Source: Saturnia japonica
Lineage: Eukaryota; Arthropoda; Insecta; Lepidoptera; Saturniidae
DNA length: 64,000 nucleotides
Assembly: GCA_033032175.1 (NCBI GenBank)
Contig: CM065320.1
Span: 4,960,001 to 5,024,000, forward strand
Direction of reading: 5' to 3'
The number at the start of each line of letters is the position of its first letter. The first letter of the stretch is position 1. The translations under genes were made by a program, and so were the position numbers. The notes beneath the pieces were generated by a model. That model had not been told where the DNA came from. It saw only the letters and a program-made list of their open reading frames with translations, and did not search any database. This document shows positions 24,551 through 36,639 of the stretch, in pieces.

Positions 24551-25378
24551 GTGAATTTGATTAATTACTTCCAGCATATCTTCACACCAGGCAAGCTGGC
24601 AAGCTTTACAAATATTTTTTTTAAATCCCCTAAACATCGTCAAGATTTATTTGTCGACAACTTGTTGTATGCCGATGACGTAGCCTTTATCGCGACGTCT
24701 TCAGAGGAGTTCCAGTTAAAATTGAAAAATTCAACACAGCTTGTTACCTATTCGCCATGTCGACGAGAAAAATACTGTTATAACGGTGCAAGGTGTCAAC
24801 CCAAGTCCAACATTTATATTAAATAATTTGTCGATAGGTTCTGCTACCTTGGGTCCACCAACCATGTTGAACAATCTGTCGCTTGACGCTGTGATCAATA
24901 TTCGCATCGGTAAAGCACCTACGGTGTATGGGCAGCTTAGTGCAAGAGTGTGGAAAAATAAATACTTGTCTATAAAGACTAAGATGATTGTTTATCAGAC
25001 CGGCATCCTAAGGATACTCTTGTACAGAGCTGATACTTGAACATCTTATGCCAAACAGGAACGAGAGCTAAACGGCTTCCATAGGCGCTGTCTTTGTCAC
25101 TTTCTGCTCATCTCGAAGAAAGAAAGAGTAACTAACGAAGAGGTGCTCAGTATCGCACAGCTGCCAAACATCACTACAGTCTTCAAACGAAGGCGACTTT
25201 GCTTGCTAGGCCACGTGCACCAAATGGAGTCCTCGCGTTTGCTACGACAAACCCTGTTGAGAGACATTTTCAATGCCAAACGGCCAGTGGGACGTCCTAA
25301 ACTGCGCTTCAAGGACAGTGCGAGGCGTGACATGCTTGCTTTCAATATTGACCCGAAATGTTGCGAAAAATAAGCCGA
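24551..25378 (+). pseudogene. Decayed LINE reverse transcriptase, C-terminal part
   Basis: Broken plus-strand frames show the RT catalytic box 'LLYADDVAF' (24664-24690). Downstream come phrases typical of RTE-type or similar LINEs: 'VWKNKYLSIKTKM', 'LLGHVHQMESSRL' and 'KRPVGRPKLRFKD'. At least three frame changes separate them, so no product is possible. The upstream fingers/palm region is missing, which fits 5' truncation during retrotransposition. Confidence 0.75.
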
Positions 25379-25404
25379 TAATCGCAAAGTTTAGCAGAAG
25401 AGAA

Positions 25405-25850
25405 TTGCAGATAGCAACGTGGTCCATTATAGCAAATGGATCGACCTCCTTTCCCACAGGCGCGAGCTACGTCACCAATACGCTGTGATACCCCGGAACG
25501 ATCCAAGGACACTGTTTGTTTGTGCACATTATGGACGTAACTGTAGCTCCTGTATCGGACTTAATAGTCATGAGCGTAAGTGCTACATTCTAAAATCAAA
25601 GGTCTTCGGATAGCGTCGTGGTCCATGATAGCAAATGGTTCGACATCCTCTCCCACAAGCGCAAGCTACGTTACCAATGCGCTGTAATTCCCCGGAATGA
25701 TCCAAGAGCACTGTTTGTTTGTGCACGGTGTGGACATAACTGTCGCTCCCGTGTCGGACTTAATAGTCATGAGCGTAAGTACTGCATTCTAAAATCAAGG
25801 GATCTCGTTTACATAATCTTTTTAGATTTTGGAGGCCTAACATGAATATA
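25405..25850 (+). repeat. Duplicated Cys-rich 3' module of the LINE
   Basis: Two tandem copies of about 200 bp (about 25410-25605 and 25608-25800) each encode a segment with 'VIPRNDPR', 'LFVCA' and 'GLNSHERK', plus cysteines spaced like a C2HC finger. Copy 2 keeps C-x2-C ('CARCGHNC'); copy 1 has lost one Cys ('CAHYGRNC'). The two copies are about 85 percent alike. Confidence 0.65.
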
Positions 25851-26189
25851 ATCAAACTGGTTTGTTACCTTTGTTATAATTAATTGACAATATTCATTTG
25901 TAATTTAACATGCTTTTTTATTCTTTATTTATTTAAATTTATATTAATGCAAAATATTTGGGAAAGAGGTATAAAAATTATACAATAAAAACCTTTTAGT
26001 AACTCTCTCTAGCTTTGTGTTTCTTACAAAGATCTTATGGCAGTTAATTATTTTATTTGAATTCACTAAAATTACAAGATCGAAAATTATTTAATTGTTT
26101 AAAGTACATATAATAAAAATAATAAACTTATAATAAATAACATTATTTAAAGAAAATAAGTTTGTCTTCTTCTCATATTATATTAGGTT

Positions 26190-26380
26190 CTTACATATGA
26201 AATTAGCGTTTTGTCATATTGACTGACCACTTTAATCTGAAATATCTCCTCTTTGGTTAAGAATTCCAAATTCAAATTTATAAATTCATTTAGCTGGTAC
26301 ATTTGAGTTTTGTCATTCATTTGTTTTTCCTCATTATTTTTTCTTTGGCGTCGATTATTATGAGTATTATGTCCTTATGA
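26190..26380. repeat. Dispersed repeat shared with the 1160-bp tandem unit
   Basis: 'GACCACTTTAATCTGAAATA' through 'GAATTCCAAATTCAAATTTA' aligns with 39648-39705 ('GGCCACTTTGATCTCAAATA' and 'GAATTCCAAATCCAAATTTA') and with 40808-40865. An interspersed element therefore lies inside the tandem unit. Confidence 0.6.
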
Positions 26381-26800
26381 CTGGTAGCCTTGAAAGTTTG
26401 CAAAGATATCTCAATTGCAGATGGGGCAGATGAACTGGCAAAGAGAGGTTTGAGCAGTTTGAGGGTAGGTCCTCTACCCATACTGTCCCTGCCTTTCAGT
26501 CAGATTCACTCTTGGCTGCATCGAAGAACAATAGAATTACATAAAGATTGGTGGACTAAGGCAGTGACTGTAGACAGTCGAGGGTGACACTGCCCATCTC
26601 TGAACCACAAATGTTGTGGCTACTACTTGGTCTTAATTAGAAGTGATTTATTTGTCATGGTATGCACTATAACTGGCCATTGTTCACTTAACAAACATCT
26701 TTATGTCCTAGGTTTCACTGACAGCCTCATGTGCAGGACATACATGGAGATACAAGAAAACGCAAAATTGCTGTAATCCTGGAATCCATCAGAGTTGCAA
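26380..26800 (+). pseudogene. Decayed LINE RNase H / 3' end
   Basis: The plus-strand frame includes 'GADELAKRGLSSL', the end of a non-LTR RNase H domain, then 'LHRRTIELHKDWW'. After a stop comes 'TGHCSLNKHLYVLGFTDS', the usual region before a Cys-rich tail, with 'MCRTYMEIQENA'. R1/Jockey-like order. Several stops and shifts make it inactive. Confidence 0.65.
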
Positions 26801-26879
26801 CCCTACAGACAGAAATCCTCAAAACCCTGAGGTTACTTTGAGAAGCCTGTGAATGCCCCTGAGGCTTCTACGCTTCTGG

Positions 26880-27200
26880 TCAGAGTTAGGCTGGCTAGAA
26901 TAGCTGGCTGGAATATCTATACACAATGGACCTAGCAAGAGTCTACATGCTGACAGATGGAGATGACATAACATAACCTCAAGTCACATGTGAAACTCAT
27001 TGTGTACAGAGCCATTGTGCTCTCTACTTTTGTTTGTTTCAGAGTTGTAAATGTAGCTATGGCATGATAGTATTTCCACCTCAGAACTTATCCGCTAGAC
27101 TAAAATGTGTGGTATAGAGAGCTTGCTTGTAAAAGGAAAGCTACATTGATGTAAGTTAAGAATTGTCCAGATTGCCAAAGTCTCTTTTCTACTCAGAACT
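26880..27200 (+). pseudogene. Another LINE RT fragment
   Basis: The frame across 26985-27065 reads 'LKSHVKLIVYRAIVLSTFV', matching the 'K-x-Y-x-A-V-V-L-x-T-L-L-Y-G' region of RTE-like reverse transcriptases before losing frame. Too short to classify further. Confidence 0.5.
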
Positions 27201-28104
27201 CAACTCAGGTAAAACAAGACTGGAGAATGAACAGTATTTGTGCTACAGAAATGTCCCAAACGTTAACTTGACTATGAAAATTACACAAAAATTTAAATAA
27301 AAATTTTGTATATTGTAAAAATTTGTAAAACTATAAAAATTTGAATTGGGTATTTTTAATTGCAAAATGTTATTACCTACTGACTTATTTGTATGTACTA
27401 TTCAGATTCAGTTTTCTGTATGTCATGTTTCAATCAAACCTTTTTAAGGTAAGGGCAAAATCCATACAAAAACAACCTACCTATAACATATTTTTGAAAT
27501 TAACATTTTCATCTCATTACAATAATTGAGCTTGTAAATCCTGTCCTTCCGTTTTTAAAATAATTATTAACCCAGGGCAGTACCAGTACAATTTAAAACA
27601 TTCATATAAGAACATGTTGGATGTCAGTCAATCAGTACATAGTCATCCAAAGATATAAAAAAAAATCAATAAAGAACTGGGTTGAACACCCAACTTGGCA
27701 CTTCAAAAAAGAATAAATATATATATATATTACAAAGTTTTTAAACATTATAATCAATATCTACTGTGTTACAACAATAAAAAGTATATAAAAACACACA
27801 AGTATGATAAAGTGTAGATATTTACATTCAGTTGTGAGGTAATACATATCCAGCGTGCTACGTGAAGATAACATAATATTGGTAAAGCCGCTAAAAGATT
27901 TATAATGTAGAAAACAATATTACCAAAATGGCTTCATATAATTACACGGAGTCGTACACTATCTATCTAGGATACGCAATGCACCACATAGACAATGGCG
28001 AAGGTCGATAGTCCATTAGCACCTAATTGGCATTTGAAATAAACAAGAAATACAAGCAACAAATAATTCTAACATTTATTAAAGAAATAAATAAAATCAC
28101 TAAC
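27201..28104. other. Intergenic with AT microsatellite
   Basis: No gene seen. An (AT)n run lies near 27715-27732. The rest is AT-rich unique DNA. Confidence 0.5.
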
Positions 28105-28346
28105 CTTTATTAGTTTAAAACTTGCAGAAAAACCAGGCAATTGACGCGCAGAACGTTCTACCACGCCGTAACTATGAAAAGACTCATCACTTTGTAAATA
28201 AATAAAAAATGAGCATCAAGTACTAATAGATATTTTTTTTAAATAAAAATGGTTTCTTCGAATAATTAAATAATGTTTTGTCACGTTCTCATTTTAAAAA
28301 GAGTAATCCATCAATCTATATTGATTTTCTGCGTAGCGGTTGCGGT
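28105..28346 (-). promoter_or_regulatory. Possible non-coding first exon/promoter of mei-P26
   Basis: On the minus strand, 'CTAATAAAG|GTTAGTGATT' at 28105/28104 is a plausible donor preceded by a GC-richer, non-coding stretch ('TTACGGCGTGGTAGAACG'). It could supply the 5' UTR exon demanded by the acceptor at 20577. Before the hAT insertion at 28347 this sequence continued into 30430 onward. Only transcript data could confirm it. Confidence 0.2.
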
Positions 28347-28929
28347 CAGTGCTGCCAACCTTGACGCGGGTAAATCTGTGTTACTCGCTCAATAATCTGT
28401 AAAAATTCTGTATCAACTAAATTTTCTAAAATCTGTATTTTCTATTACCAAATAAAATATGTACCGATCTAAAGGACACAAGTATTTTGTGAATTAAATT
28501 TCAATTAAATACCGTATGTAGTAAAAATATATATTGTAATCTGAAAATATGCTATGTGGTTGTTGATCAAGCTAAAAATTAAAAAAAACGGTGCCTTCGT
28601 TAAATTATTTATTTAATGTTTAATGTATAAATCTTACCTTATTAAATTATGTACGTTGACAATTATAACTATGCACCTACTTTATTATTTAAATCTGTAT
28701 CAATGAAAAACAAGGTTGAAGCTAAGAAATGTTATATCAGCGATTAGGATTATTGTGAATAAAAAGACGTTCACAATATTTAATGTGTGCTAAATTAATA
28801 GCGCTTGTTTTATTCTTGTTTCGTTTTACAAAGTTACATTAGTGCGTGGTAACAATGTTGAATCTTAATATCGTTCTTCACTGTAGTTTGCTTGGTGATT
28901 CGCTGCTTGCTGTTGTTGTAGTGTTTCTC

Positions 28930-29100
28930 GAACTGATTGAAGTACTGCCGCCCTCTCCGCTATATTTAACCTCGCCCTTTGCCTCGCAACCGGTCGTGCG
29001 ATGGATTCCGAGCGGGGCGTCGCTCAGCCAATGAGCGCGCACGCCCTGTGTGCGCGCTCTCCGCAGAGCGAGGCTAACCGTGGGAAAGGGACGGCAGTAC
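28930..29100. other. GC-rich island inside the hAT element
   Basis: CpG-rich for this region ('GAGCGCGCACGCCCTGTGTG'), with an adjacent TATA-like 'GCTATATTTAACC' at 28959-28971 and a 7-bp-stem hairpin 'CCATGCC...GGCATGG' near 29110-29138. It may be cargo promoter DNA or an LTR-like fragment; no gene follows. Confidence 0.3.
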
Positions 29101-29428
29101 CATGAGTCACCATGCCAGATGTTCCGAGTCAGGCATGGTTCATCCTTACAACTATTGAAATTTATACATTTAAACTTACAACTAGCTATATTCTTATTCT
29201 AATCGTTTCAAAATACACATATTCACACATATTCAGTTCATATTATTATATTTATTTCTAACACGTATTTATAAACCTTATTCCTAACACGTATTATTTC
29301 ATTTACTTGTTCATTCCATACCACTAGACTATCGTTATTCGCTCGCCCCGCTCGCTGTCCGCAACAAGGATAAAGAACTTACAAGTTAGTACCAGTTAGT
29401 CGAGAACTTTATTTTATTTTATGTTAAA

Positions 29429-29743
29429 CTAGCTAGTACCCGCGACTTCGTCTGTGTATTATTGGATATACACAGACTGATCTCGGAACACGACAAACCA
29501 AAAAAACGCCGTTTTTGCTTGATTGAGTAGGTAACAAACATAGAAACTTTCCATTTATTATATTTGTAGGATAACACTGGTTGAACTATGACTTTTACCA
29601 GGATAAGAAGTACCCTATGTGTTATTCCAGGTCATAGACTATCTGTGTGCTAAATTTCATTGCGATCTGTTCAGCCGTTTTAGCGTGATTGAGTAACAAA
29701 CATCCAAACATACACACTTTCACATTAATTATATTAGTAGGAT
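29429..29743 (-). mobile_element. Helitron-like element nested in the hAT
   Basis: The plus strand starts 'CTAGCTAGTACCCGCGACTT' after A and ends near 'ATTAATTATATTAGTAGGAT'. It has the same architecture as the other Helitron-type elements here (CTAG terminus at one end, 'ACAAACATCCAAACATACAC' near the other) but a different interior. No coding. Confidence 0.6.
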
Positions 29744-30671
29744 ATAATAAGTTTATTTTAGTGAATACTAAATATCGAAGTGTAGGTAGTCCTCAAAGTT
29801 TAATTTTCATTTATTTATTTGTTGTAATTTGTGCTGTTGTACATAGCTTTATTCATTTTAACTAACATCATGCTGTCTGGAGAGAAAGAATAACAACACT
29901 TATTTTTGCTTTCTATTAATTGTTTGGTCAAAATTAATGCTTCTATTGTTTCTGTTAATAGTTATTAACTAGTTACTTACTAACTAACTAGATATTGCTA
30001 TCAAATTAATCATCAAACAATAAATTCATTAAAACAATACCATATCGGAATTCGATAATAATACTGATTATTTAAAATAGGTGTTCCATATAAAATTACG
30101 GTGTCGGGGTTGAATATTTTTTGCATATCAACGTCCTTTTTACAAGCTCCTTTGAAAACTGGGAACTCCCGGCAGTAAACAAGTGCCTTATACTTAATAT
30201 AGTCTTGCTAGCTCTTATTTCTATGACGAACTTTGGAGGATTTATTATTTTTGATATTACATGTGTTATTAAATGTGAAATCTAAATGTGTTACTTTGTA
30301 AAACTATAATAAAGTACACCGAAGCCATAAATCTGTATAAAAAATAATGTCAAATCAGCATCTGTAACATAGTCAATAAATCTGTAAATATACAGATAAA
30401 TCTGTAATTAAGGCAGCTCTGGTTGCGGTTGAAAGAGCTATCTGTATCAATGTTGCCATAACTAAATAAGTAATGTATATAAATTTGAAGTAAATAAAAT
30501 TGAAAAATTGTAATTAAGTTATTAAAATATTAACGGTGGCGAATGTAATTTAGTTTAAAACATTTACTCGCCATAAGGCAAAGAGTATAATAATATTATT
30601 ATGTACATAGCTTTGAAAGTAAAAGTTCACTAAATACTTAAAAAAATGCCACTTTTTGTGCTAAAAATCTA

Positions 30672-30697
30672 TTTCCATTTCTTTATTTTCTCGATGA
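30672..30697. mobile_element. Lone MITE terminus
   Basis: 'ATTTCCATTTCTTTATTTTC' followed by 'TCG' is identical to the terminus of the 23938-24491 MITE. It lies immediately left of the LINE fragment, so it is either a solo end or one boundary of an older insertion. Confidence 0.55.
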
Positions 30698-30709
30698 CAC
30701 TAACCTAGC

Positions 30710-31400
30710 GGTGGCAATATCTGTTAAATGGCGAATCTTGGGTACTGCGAATGCAGCAGAACTTAATCTTCCCGCCAAAGTTTTAATATGCAGACCCTAT
30801 GGTAATTTTGAATCAAGCATAATGCCTATGAATACAATACTATCAACTAAGCCTACTAAATTCCCTTCTATGTTGATACTACTATCAACACGCCGAACAT
30901 TGGGTAAGACAAATCTCATACATTTGGTTTAGTTTGCATTTAGTTGTGTATTATTTAAAGCAAACCATTCAGAGATTTTAACTAAGGTGTTGTTTAATTG
31001 CCTAAGCTCCGATTATAATCTTTTCGCTTTGATTATAAGTGAAGTGTCGTCTGCAAAAAGAACAATGCCAGCATCGTTTCCAACCACGAGCGGTAGAACG
31101 TTTATATCGAGAAACAAAAATTGTCCCAAAATCGAGCCCTGAGGGACGCTGATTCTCAGCAATGATCCCGAAGAGGTTGCTTCATTTCCACTTATTTTTT
31201 GACAGCATTCTGTTAAATGAGAAATTAGGAGGTCGAGAGAAGTTTCACGCACACCATAGTGTTTTAACATGAGTATAAGCGGACTGTGGTCAACGCAGTC
31301 GTAGGCCTTTTAGAGATCACAGAACACACCGATTACATCCTGCGACTCCTCCCAAGCTCTATTTAAATGACTTAGCAGCATTGCACCAGCGTAATGTGCA
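30710..31400 (-). pseudogene. Decayed LINE reverse transcriptase (CR1/Jockey-like)
   Basis: Minus-strand frames contain the RT motifs in order: 'KAYDCVDHSPL' (about 31285-31317), 'MLKHYGVRETSLDLL', 'VPQGSILGQFLFL' (about 31130-31168), 'VLFADDTSLI' (about 31030-31060), then 'WFALNNTQLN' and 'NTKC/RFVLPNVRRVDS' toward 30880. A stop in the first motif and several later ones show it is dead. Both termini of the LINE are missing. Confidence 0.75.
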
Positions 31401-31700
31401 CACTATCGAACGTAAGTCGCGGACGTAACCTTGGGCCGTCCTAGAGCGTTTGGATGTCCGATAGATGACTGTCGGGTGGATGTTGTTGTCAAACGAAAAC
31501 GTCTCGGACAGTGCTGCCAACCTGAATTCTAGAAAATTGGTAGATAAAGTGAAACCTGATAGACTGCAAAATGAAAAATCGGTAGATCTGCCTTACGTAG
31601 GTCGGTATTAGGTAGGTCTTAGCCTAGCCCTCTGGTTGAGTAGATTTCGAATATTAAAAATATGTACGTAAATTGAAAACGGCTATAAAAGAAGTTATAT
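31400..31700. repeat. Unassigned repeat with hAT-type terminus
   Basis: 'CAGTGCTGCCAACC' at 31509-31522 is identical to the left end of the 28347-30421 hAT element, and 'TTGGTAGATAAA/CGGTAGATCT' words follow. No matching right end was found, so this is a fragment. The preceding minus-strand frame with 'GHPNALGRPKVTSATYVR' looks like LINE debris. Confidence 0.45.
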
Positions 31701-31773
31701 AATTAATTCAGTTTTAAAAAAGAGTTGGTTGTTACGGGATGCCCAATAGATGTGAAACAACTTAGTGAATAAA

Positions 31774-31812
31774 AGAAAGAAAGTAAGAAGGAAAGAAAGA
31801 AAGAAAGATAGG
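31774..31812. repeat. GAAA microsatellite
   Basis: Repeated 'GAAAGAAAGAAAG' with interruptions. Confidence 0.8.
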
Positions 31813-34120
31813 TAGGTACCATAAACGATTTCTCGTGAATCTGACCGGTAGTTCCAGAGATAAGCATATTTAAATAAAAAAACAAAAAGCTCTTCCGCTT
31901 TATTATATTATTATAATAATTATAATAAATTCTAGTGCTGTAACCGTCGCTCCGCAAGTATTTATTACAATGTAGTACTTCTTTACATCACGTAATTTTA
32001 TTTTTAGTTATATTATTGACCCATAAGACGAGTTTAAGCACACTATAAATAGTTTACTACTAAGAATAAGAGGTTATTTTTAAAAAGCAGACGTGTGCCT
32101 TTTACCATGTACCCACGAAAACAGGAAGTAAGAAAATATTTTTTCTCAAACATGCATGGAAATATTATCTTTTTTTTTTTCGAAAGAAAAACACAGACAA
32201 TGAAAATCAAATCCATTTACATTACAGATGCGTTTTTTGAATTTGGAACATTACGATGCTCCAGCAATGTTGTATGAAACGGCGCGCTTGGATTCATCAC
32301 ATTGCATTCTAATTCGGAAACAGAAATTATTGAAAAAAAATTTATTTCTTCTATTCTCCAATTGAAACAATAATAGAAAGGATTGTAAGAAAATAATTCG
32401 AAAGTTTAAACACCAGTTTACATAAATACCACTCAAGCATTATTAAGACAAGGAAAAGAATAAATGATATTAAAATTTTGATTAATAATGTACCTAGAAA
32501 AATATTCCGAGAATGGCGTTCTAAGTTGGAGTCGTGCTGTGGTGATTGTAGGTCTATTTACTTATTTCTTTTGAGATAGGAACCTTATCCTCTGGAAAAT
32601 CTTCCCTTTGTCAATATAGGTTTAAGCCAGCCTTGGTTATGATCCAAATAAAAATATTTTTTAAACTTAAAATATTATTAATTATTTTATTTTTAGGCAA
32701 TTTAAACTATAAAAAAAAAGTAGAGAAGGAGGAAGATGAACCTTATTCCTCGGAAAGGATTGGAAAGCTTTTATAACCAAAGGCTCTTTCCGCAAATTTT
32801 TTTTTATATAATTCTTGGTTAAACTTCTCCCTTATTCAATGAATCTAAAGGGGTTATTATATTTTTGGGCATAAACATTCCAACAATGTTTATTAGGATA
32901 TTTTTAAAAAAATTGTTAATTCCCGAAAAATTTTAAAAAAACCTAAACATGTTGAATTGTATTATCCTTTTTTTTTTAAGAAAACCCATAATAAATCATA
33001 CTAACCATGCCATTTGAACTACATCCAGAAAGGAAGACGCGCCTACACACTTGGTTTTATTGAAAAAACCCTTTCGTTCCAAATTTTCACATTATCCCAC
33101 CTAAATTTAAAACAACATTAGATTTAAAACTTACATGAATACATAAACCTATAAATTAACAAAGAAATTACCGGGAAATTCTACATTCTAATTGCCCAAA
33201 TGAAAATTACTATATTATAAAATTTAAGAAATTTAGTAGTTTTCTGCAGTTTGGAACTTTAATATTTTGGAAAAAGGCAATGCTTGTCCGTGTATATTAG
33301 CAGGCTGGCCTTCAAATCATTCCCCACTGAAATCATACGCCTTGCAATATGTAACTAATTTTGATTTGGGGAATGGTTGTTTTAAACAAATAGTAAAAAA
33401 TGACTAATTTGTACGCATGGGTTGATATAAATGTTTTTGCAAAGGAATGATAATTAAAAGTAAAAAATTATTTAAAATTTACAACCTTCTGTATTCTAAC
33501 AATTCTTGTTATTTCTTGTAACAAATATTATAATTTGGTAAGGCGAAATCTCCTTAAAATTTTTCGTAGAAAGACTTTCAAATAAATTTCCTTTCAAAAA
33601 CCCGATATCTTTCAAAAATGTATAATTTCTTTGATAAAAAAGTGATGGAATAACTTGTTTATTTAAAAAATTTAACAAAAAATAGGAAATTGCATCAGTT
33701 ATAAAGTGTTTCTCGCTAAACGGCCAGACGTTTTAACTTTGCAGACAAACGTTTTCGCCTTAAAAGTTTGGTAAAAGAGTTTTAATTTAAATAAAAAATT
33801 TTGTTTAAATAAAATTAAACACTTAAACAGGGTTCAAGGCCCTTAAAAAAGCTTATTTTGTAATTGTAAAAGTCAGTAAAACTGGAGGCTGAAACGTGAG
33901 TGGTATTTATTATATTTACATTTTTTCTGATTTAAATCTATCTATAAATAAAATATTTCAGGTTTTACATTGTATGTATGCGCATTACGCAAAATCGTCT
34001 GGATTGATTTTGAGCATTTTTTGTTTTACTCTTTATCAAAAAGAAAATAACACGATGTGTTCATTCAATCAAAAGTTTAACTGTTTTAAGCAACTACAAT
34101 TTTTTATAGCACTATGCGTT
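31813..34120. other. AT-rich intergenic DNA, no gene recognised
   Basis: Only short chance frames. From about 32600 to 33800 the text is unusually rich in homopolymer runs (repeated A-runs, T-runs and CCC/GGG doublets) compared with flanks, a texture also seen at 41.3-43.1 kb. Confidence 0.5.
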
Positions 34121-34665
34121 CTTCTGTCGTCCACGTGAGCTATGCCCTGGGCACATGTAGTTTTTATAATGTGAACCTCGCTACATATTGTTAAAGTATT
34201 TTTGTATTAGCCGTTTTCCTACATTTATCTCGATTACCCTGAATTACCAACGTGATTGTATCATTGTAGCCATTGAGGACGCGGAAGCGGTAACAAATAC
34301 GAGGAATCTAACGAAGAACGCAGTTTGGCTTGGCTTATTTAGGAGGGTTGGATTTAGAATAGTTTCGTATAATTTTGAAATTGTTAGAGATTAGTCACTT
34401 TTTTGTAAATACATTGACGGTTCCAATAAATATAAAATACCAAAAAATAATTTATTTTTTATAAGTAGTCTTTTGTAAATTCTATTCTTTAAACAAAAGG
34501 AACACTACAGGTTTACCTAAAATGTAGCTATCTCAAAAGCAAACAGGTAGCTTGTTACTCTTGTTAGGTTCCTTGTGATGAGTAAAAGCATGAACCTAGT
34601 GAGCTTACTAAGCATGCATCTGTAGGCACTGGTGAGTGTCTACTCTAGATTTTATCACTTACTAG

Positions 34666-34912
34666 CTGACCCGCACAACTTCGTTTGTGTCACATAAAGC
34701 TCTCAAAAGGAATAAATTTTCTCTATTTTTGCAACATTTTTTATTGATGCTCTTCTCCTATTGGTCATAGCGTGATGTAATAATATAGTCTATAGCCTTC
34801 TTGATGAATGGGCTATGAAACACTAAAATAATTTTTCCATTCGAAGTAGTAGTTTCTGAGATTAGTGCATTCAACCAAACAAACTCTTCATCTTTATTAT
34901 GTTAGTATCGAT
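34666..34912 (-). mobile_element. Helitron-like element, decayed
   Basis: The plus strand starts 'CTAGCTGACCCGCACAACTT' after A and ends 'TCTTTATTATGTTAGTATCG'. Same end style as 29429-29743. No coding. Confidence 0.5.
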
Positions 34913-34929
34913 TAATTATCAGGTATCAA

Positions 34930-35915
34930 GTTTACACTGTCATTTCCACAACTCTGCATCCATGTACACTTATTGTGGTATCACAATCATGTGGTCAACT
35001 TGAATCATGCCAGCCCAATGCTTGCAGGAACTCTGTCAGTCACCCGATGTTGTTAAATATCTCTGGAAGAATCCTTGGCATCCTGGTTATTTTAATCTGG
35101 TATTGGGCCAACTCTCTCTCTTCTACTCCCATGCATGCTCAGCACAGGGGACTTTCAGCAACACCTAAACTAAAAAGGTGTTTGTTGTAGTACCCTTGTC
35201 CTGTTAAGGTAATTAATTGTTCTTGCTTGACATCTACTGAAGCATAAAAAGCCTTTGGAGATCTTGGGATTAACAAGGGCCAATGATTCCTTAGCTGGTT
35301 GTGATTTGTCGCGTTCTCAAACATATTTCTGTTTGATCCAACAAAAAGGAAGAGGAATAATTGGTTCCGGACCTGATATTATCATGTCAGATCCCCTTCT
35401 CGCAAGAATGTTTGCTACATCAACACCATGTGATCTGCTGTTTGCTATTACTGAGACGGTGCTCAGCTACATTCCTGAACTAGGCTTGAGTTAATTGTCT
35501 TATATATTACCCAGTATTGCAGCCATGCTATCTGACCTACCTACCTTCCTTGAGATAATATAGCCTGGGCTTCTAATAAAATACCCACACATTCTGCTTG
35601 AAAGGCAATGTTCTAAGAAGACTCATGCCCAATCTTGCAGTCGACTAGGAGCCATTTATAAAGAAACTAAGTCCTTTCACATTAAGGATCTCATTCTTTT
35701 TCTCATGCAGATGTATCTTGTATTTCTTGTTGAAAACTAATTGTCTCAGTTTTTTAATCATAGATAGAACTGTTATGTCCTCCATAATTTTGCATAATAT
35801 GGAAGTGTGGGGCATTTGTCTATCCTTCCATTCCTTAGGTTTAAAGTTTTGAGCTGATATTTTTGCTTTTTGTGTAGTGTGAGGGTGGCAGGTTAAGCAT
35901 GTTTCCAAGAGCAAT
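34930..35915 (-). pseudogene. Decayed LINE RNase H and tail (R1/Jockey-like)
   Basis: Read on the minus strand, an open frame at 35645-35914 leads to 'NVKGLSFFINGS' (compare 'FFTDGSK', the first RNase H aspartate, here N). After many stops come 'LRTLPFKQNV' and, near 35130, 'CAEHAWE', the remnant of the C-x2-C tail. It is similar in kind to 26380-26800 in the opposite orientation. Not functional. Confidence 0.6.
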
Positions 35916-36639
35916 AGTGGGGGTGGTTCTCATGCACCCTGTTATTAACCTACTTCTAGACCACTTATTATTTATGTTATTCTAAGTTCAATTTCCAAAA
36001 TTACAATTTTCTCTTTGAAACGATTATAACTCAGAAAAGGGGTATTACTATTTTATCGGATTGAAATCAGAGGATAGAGAACTTATCCTGCAGCTCAGGA
36101 TTCAAAACTAATGCTAAATAACAAAATTTGAAATTTGACCTTAAAACTTTGACCATCAATAACTCAAGTTAGGGAAATTAATCTTGTAATGGGAGTAGTA
36201 ATGTAAGGGGGTTAGTGGCAGCTCCTCCCTCCAGCCAACACTTCTAGTTCCTCTCCTTAGCCATATTTGTGCCCTTCTAAATATATAAATTGTCAATAAT
36301 CAATATGAATAACACATTTAACTTTATAACTTTTTTTCTTGCATCATGATTGAAATAAAAATTTTATGATACCTATTTTTAAAGCAATTTCCTCTCAATA
36401 TATATGATAATATATATATTTTTTCAATTTACAATGATAATTGTAGTCAAGTAAAAATAGATTTATTATTCATAGAGGGAAAACTATAATACTTAATTAT
36501 TGATTTTTTCTTTTGTATTTGCTTAGCATGCAGTTATATTTTGTTATTATTATGAGGATCGCACACGAACATGTAGGATTATAGGTGTCAATATGTAGAT
36601 TATTGAGGAATTGTGAATAGGATCCAATTAACTAAATGA
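35916..36639. other. Intergenic, nothing recognised
   Basis: AT-rich, no credible frame. Confidence 0.5.

Larger units (their letters stand above)
28347..30421. mobile_element. Non-autonomous hAT element with 8-bp target duplication
   Basis: The left end is 'CAGTGCTGCC' and the right end is its inverted form 'GGCAGCTCTG'; the exact 8-mer GTTGCGGT flanks both (28339-28346 and 30422-30429). Both subterminal regions are full of 'AATCTGTA' words, as transposase-binding arrays often are. At 2075 bp it has no hAT transposase. It carries a secondary Helitron-like insertion (29429-29743) and a GC-rich patch (28950-29090). Confidence 0.88.

Noticed and set aside
28860..29145. Possible solo LTR (TG start, TATA-like box, GC-rich)
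   Set aside because: No target duplication or convincing terminal dinucleotides; kept only as a GC-rich island.
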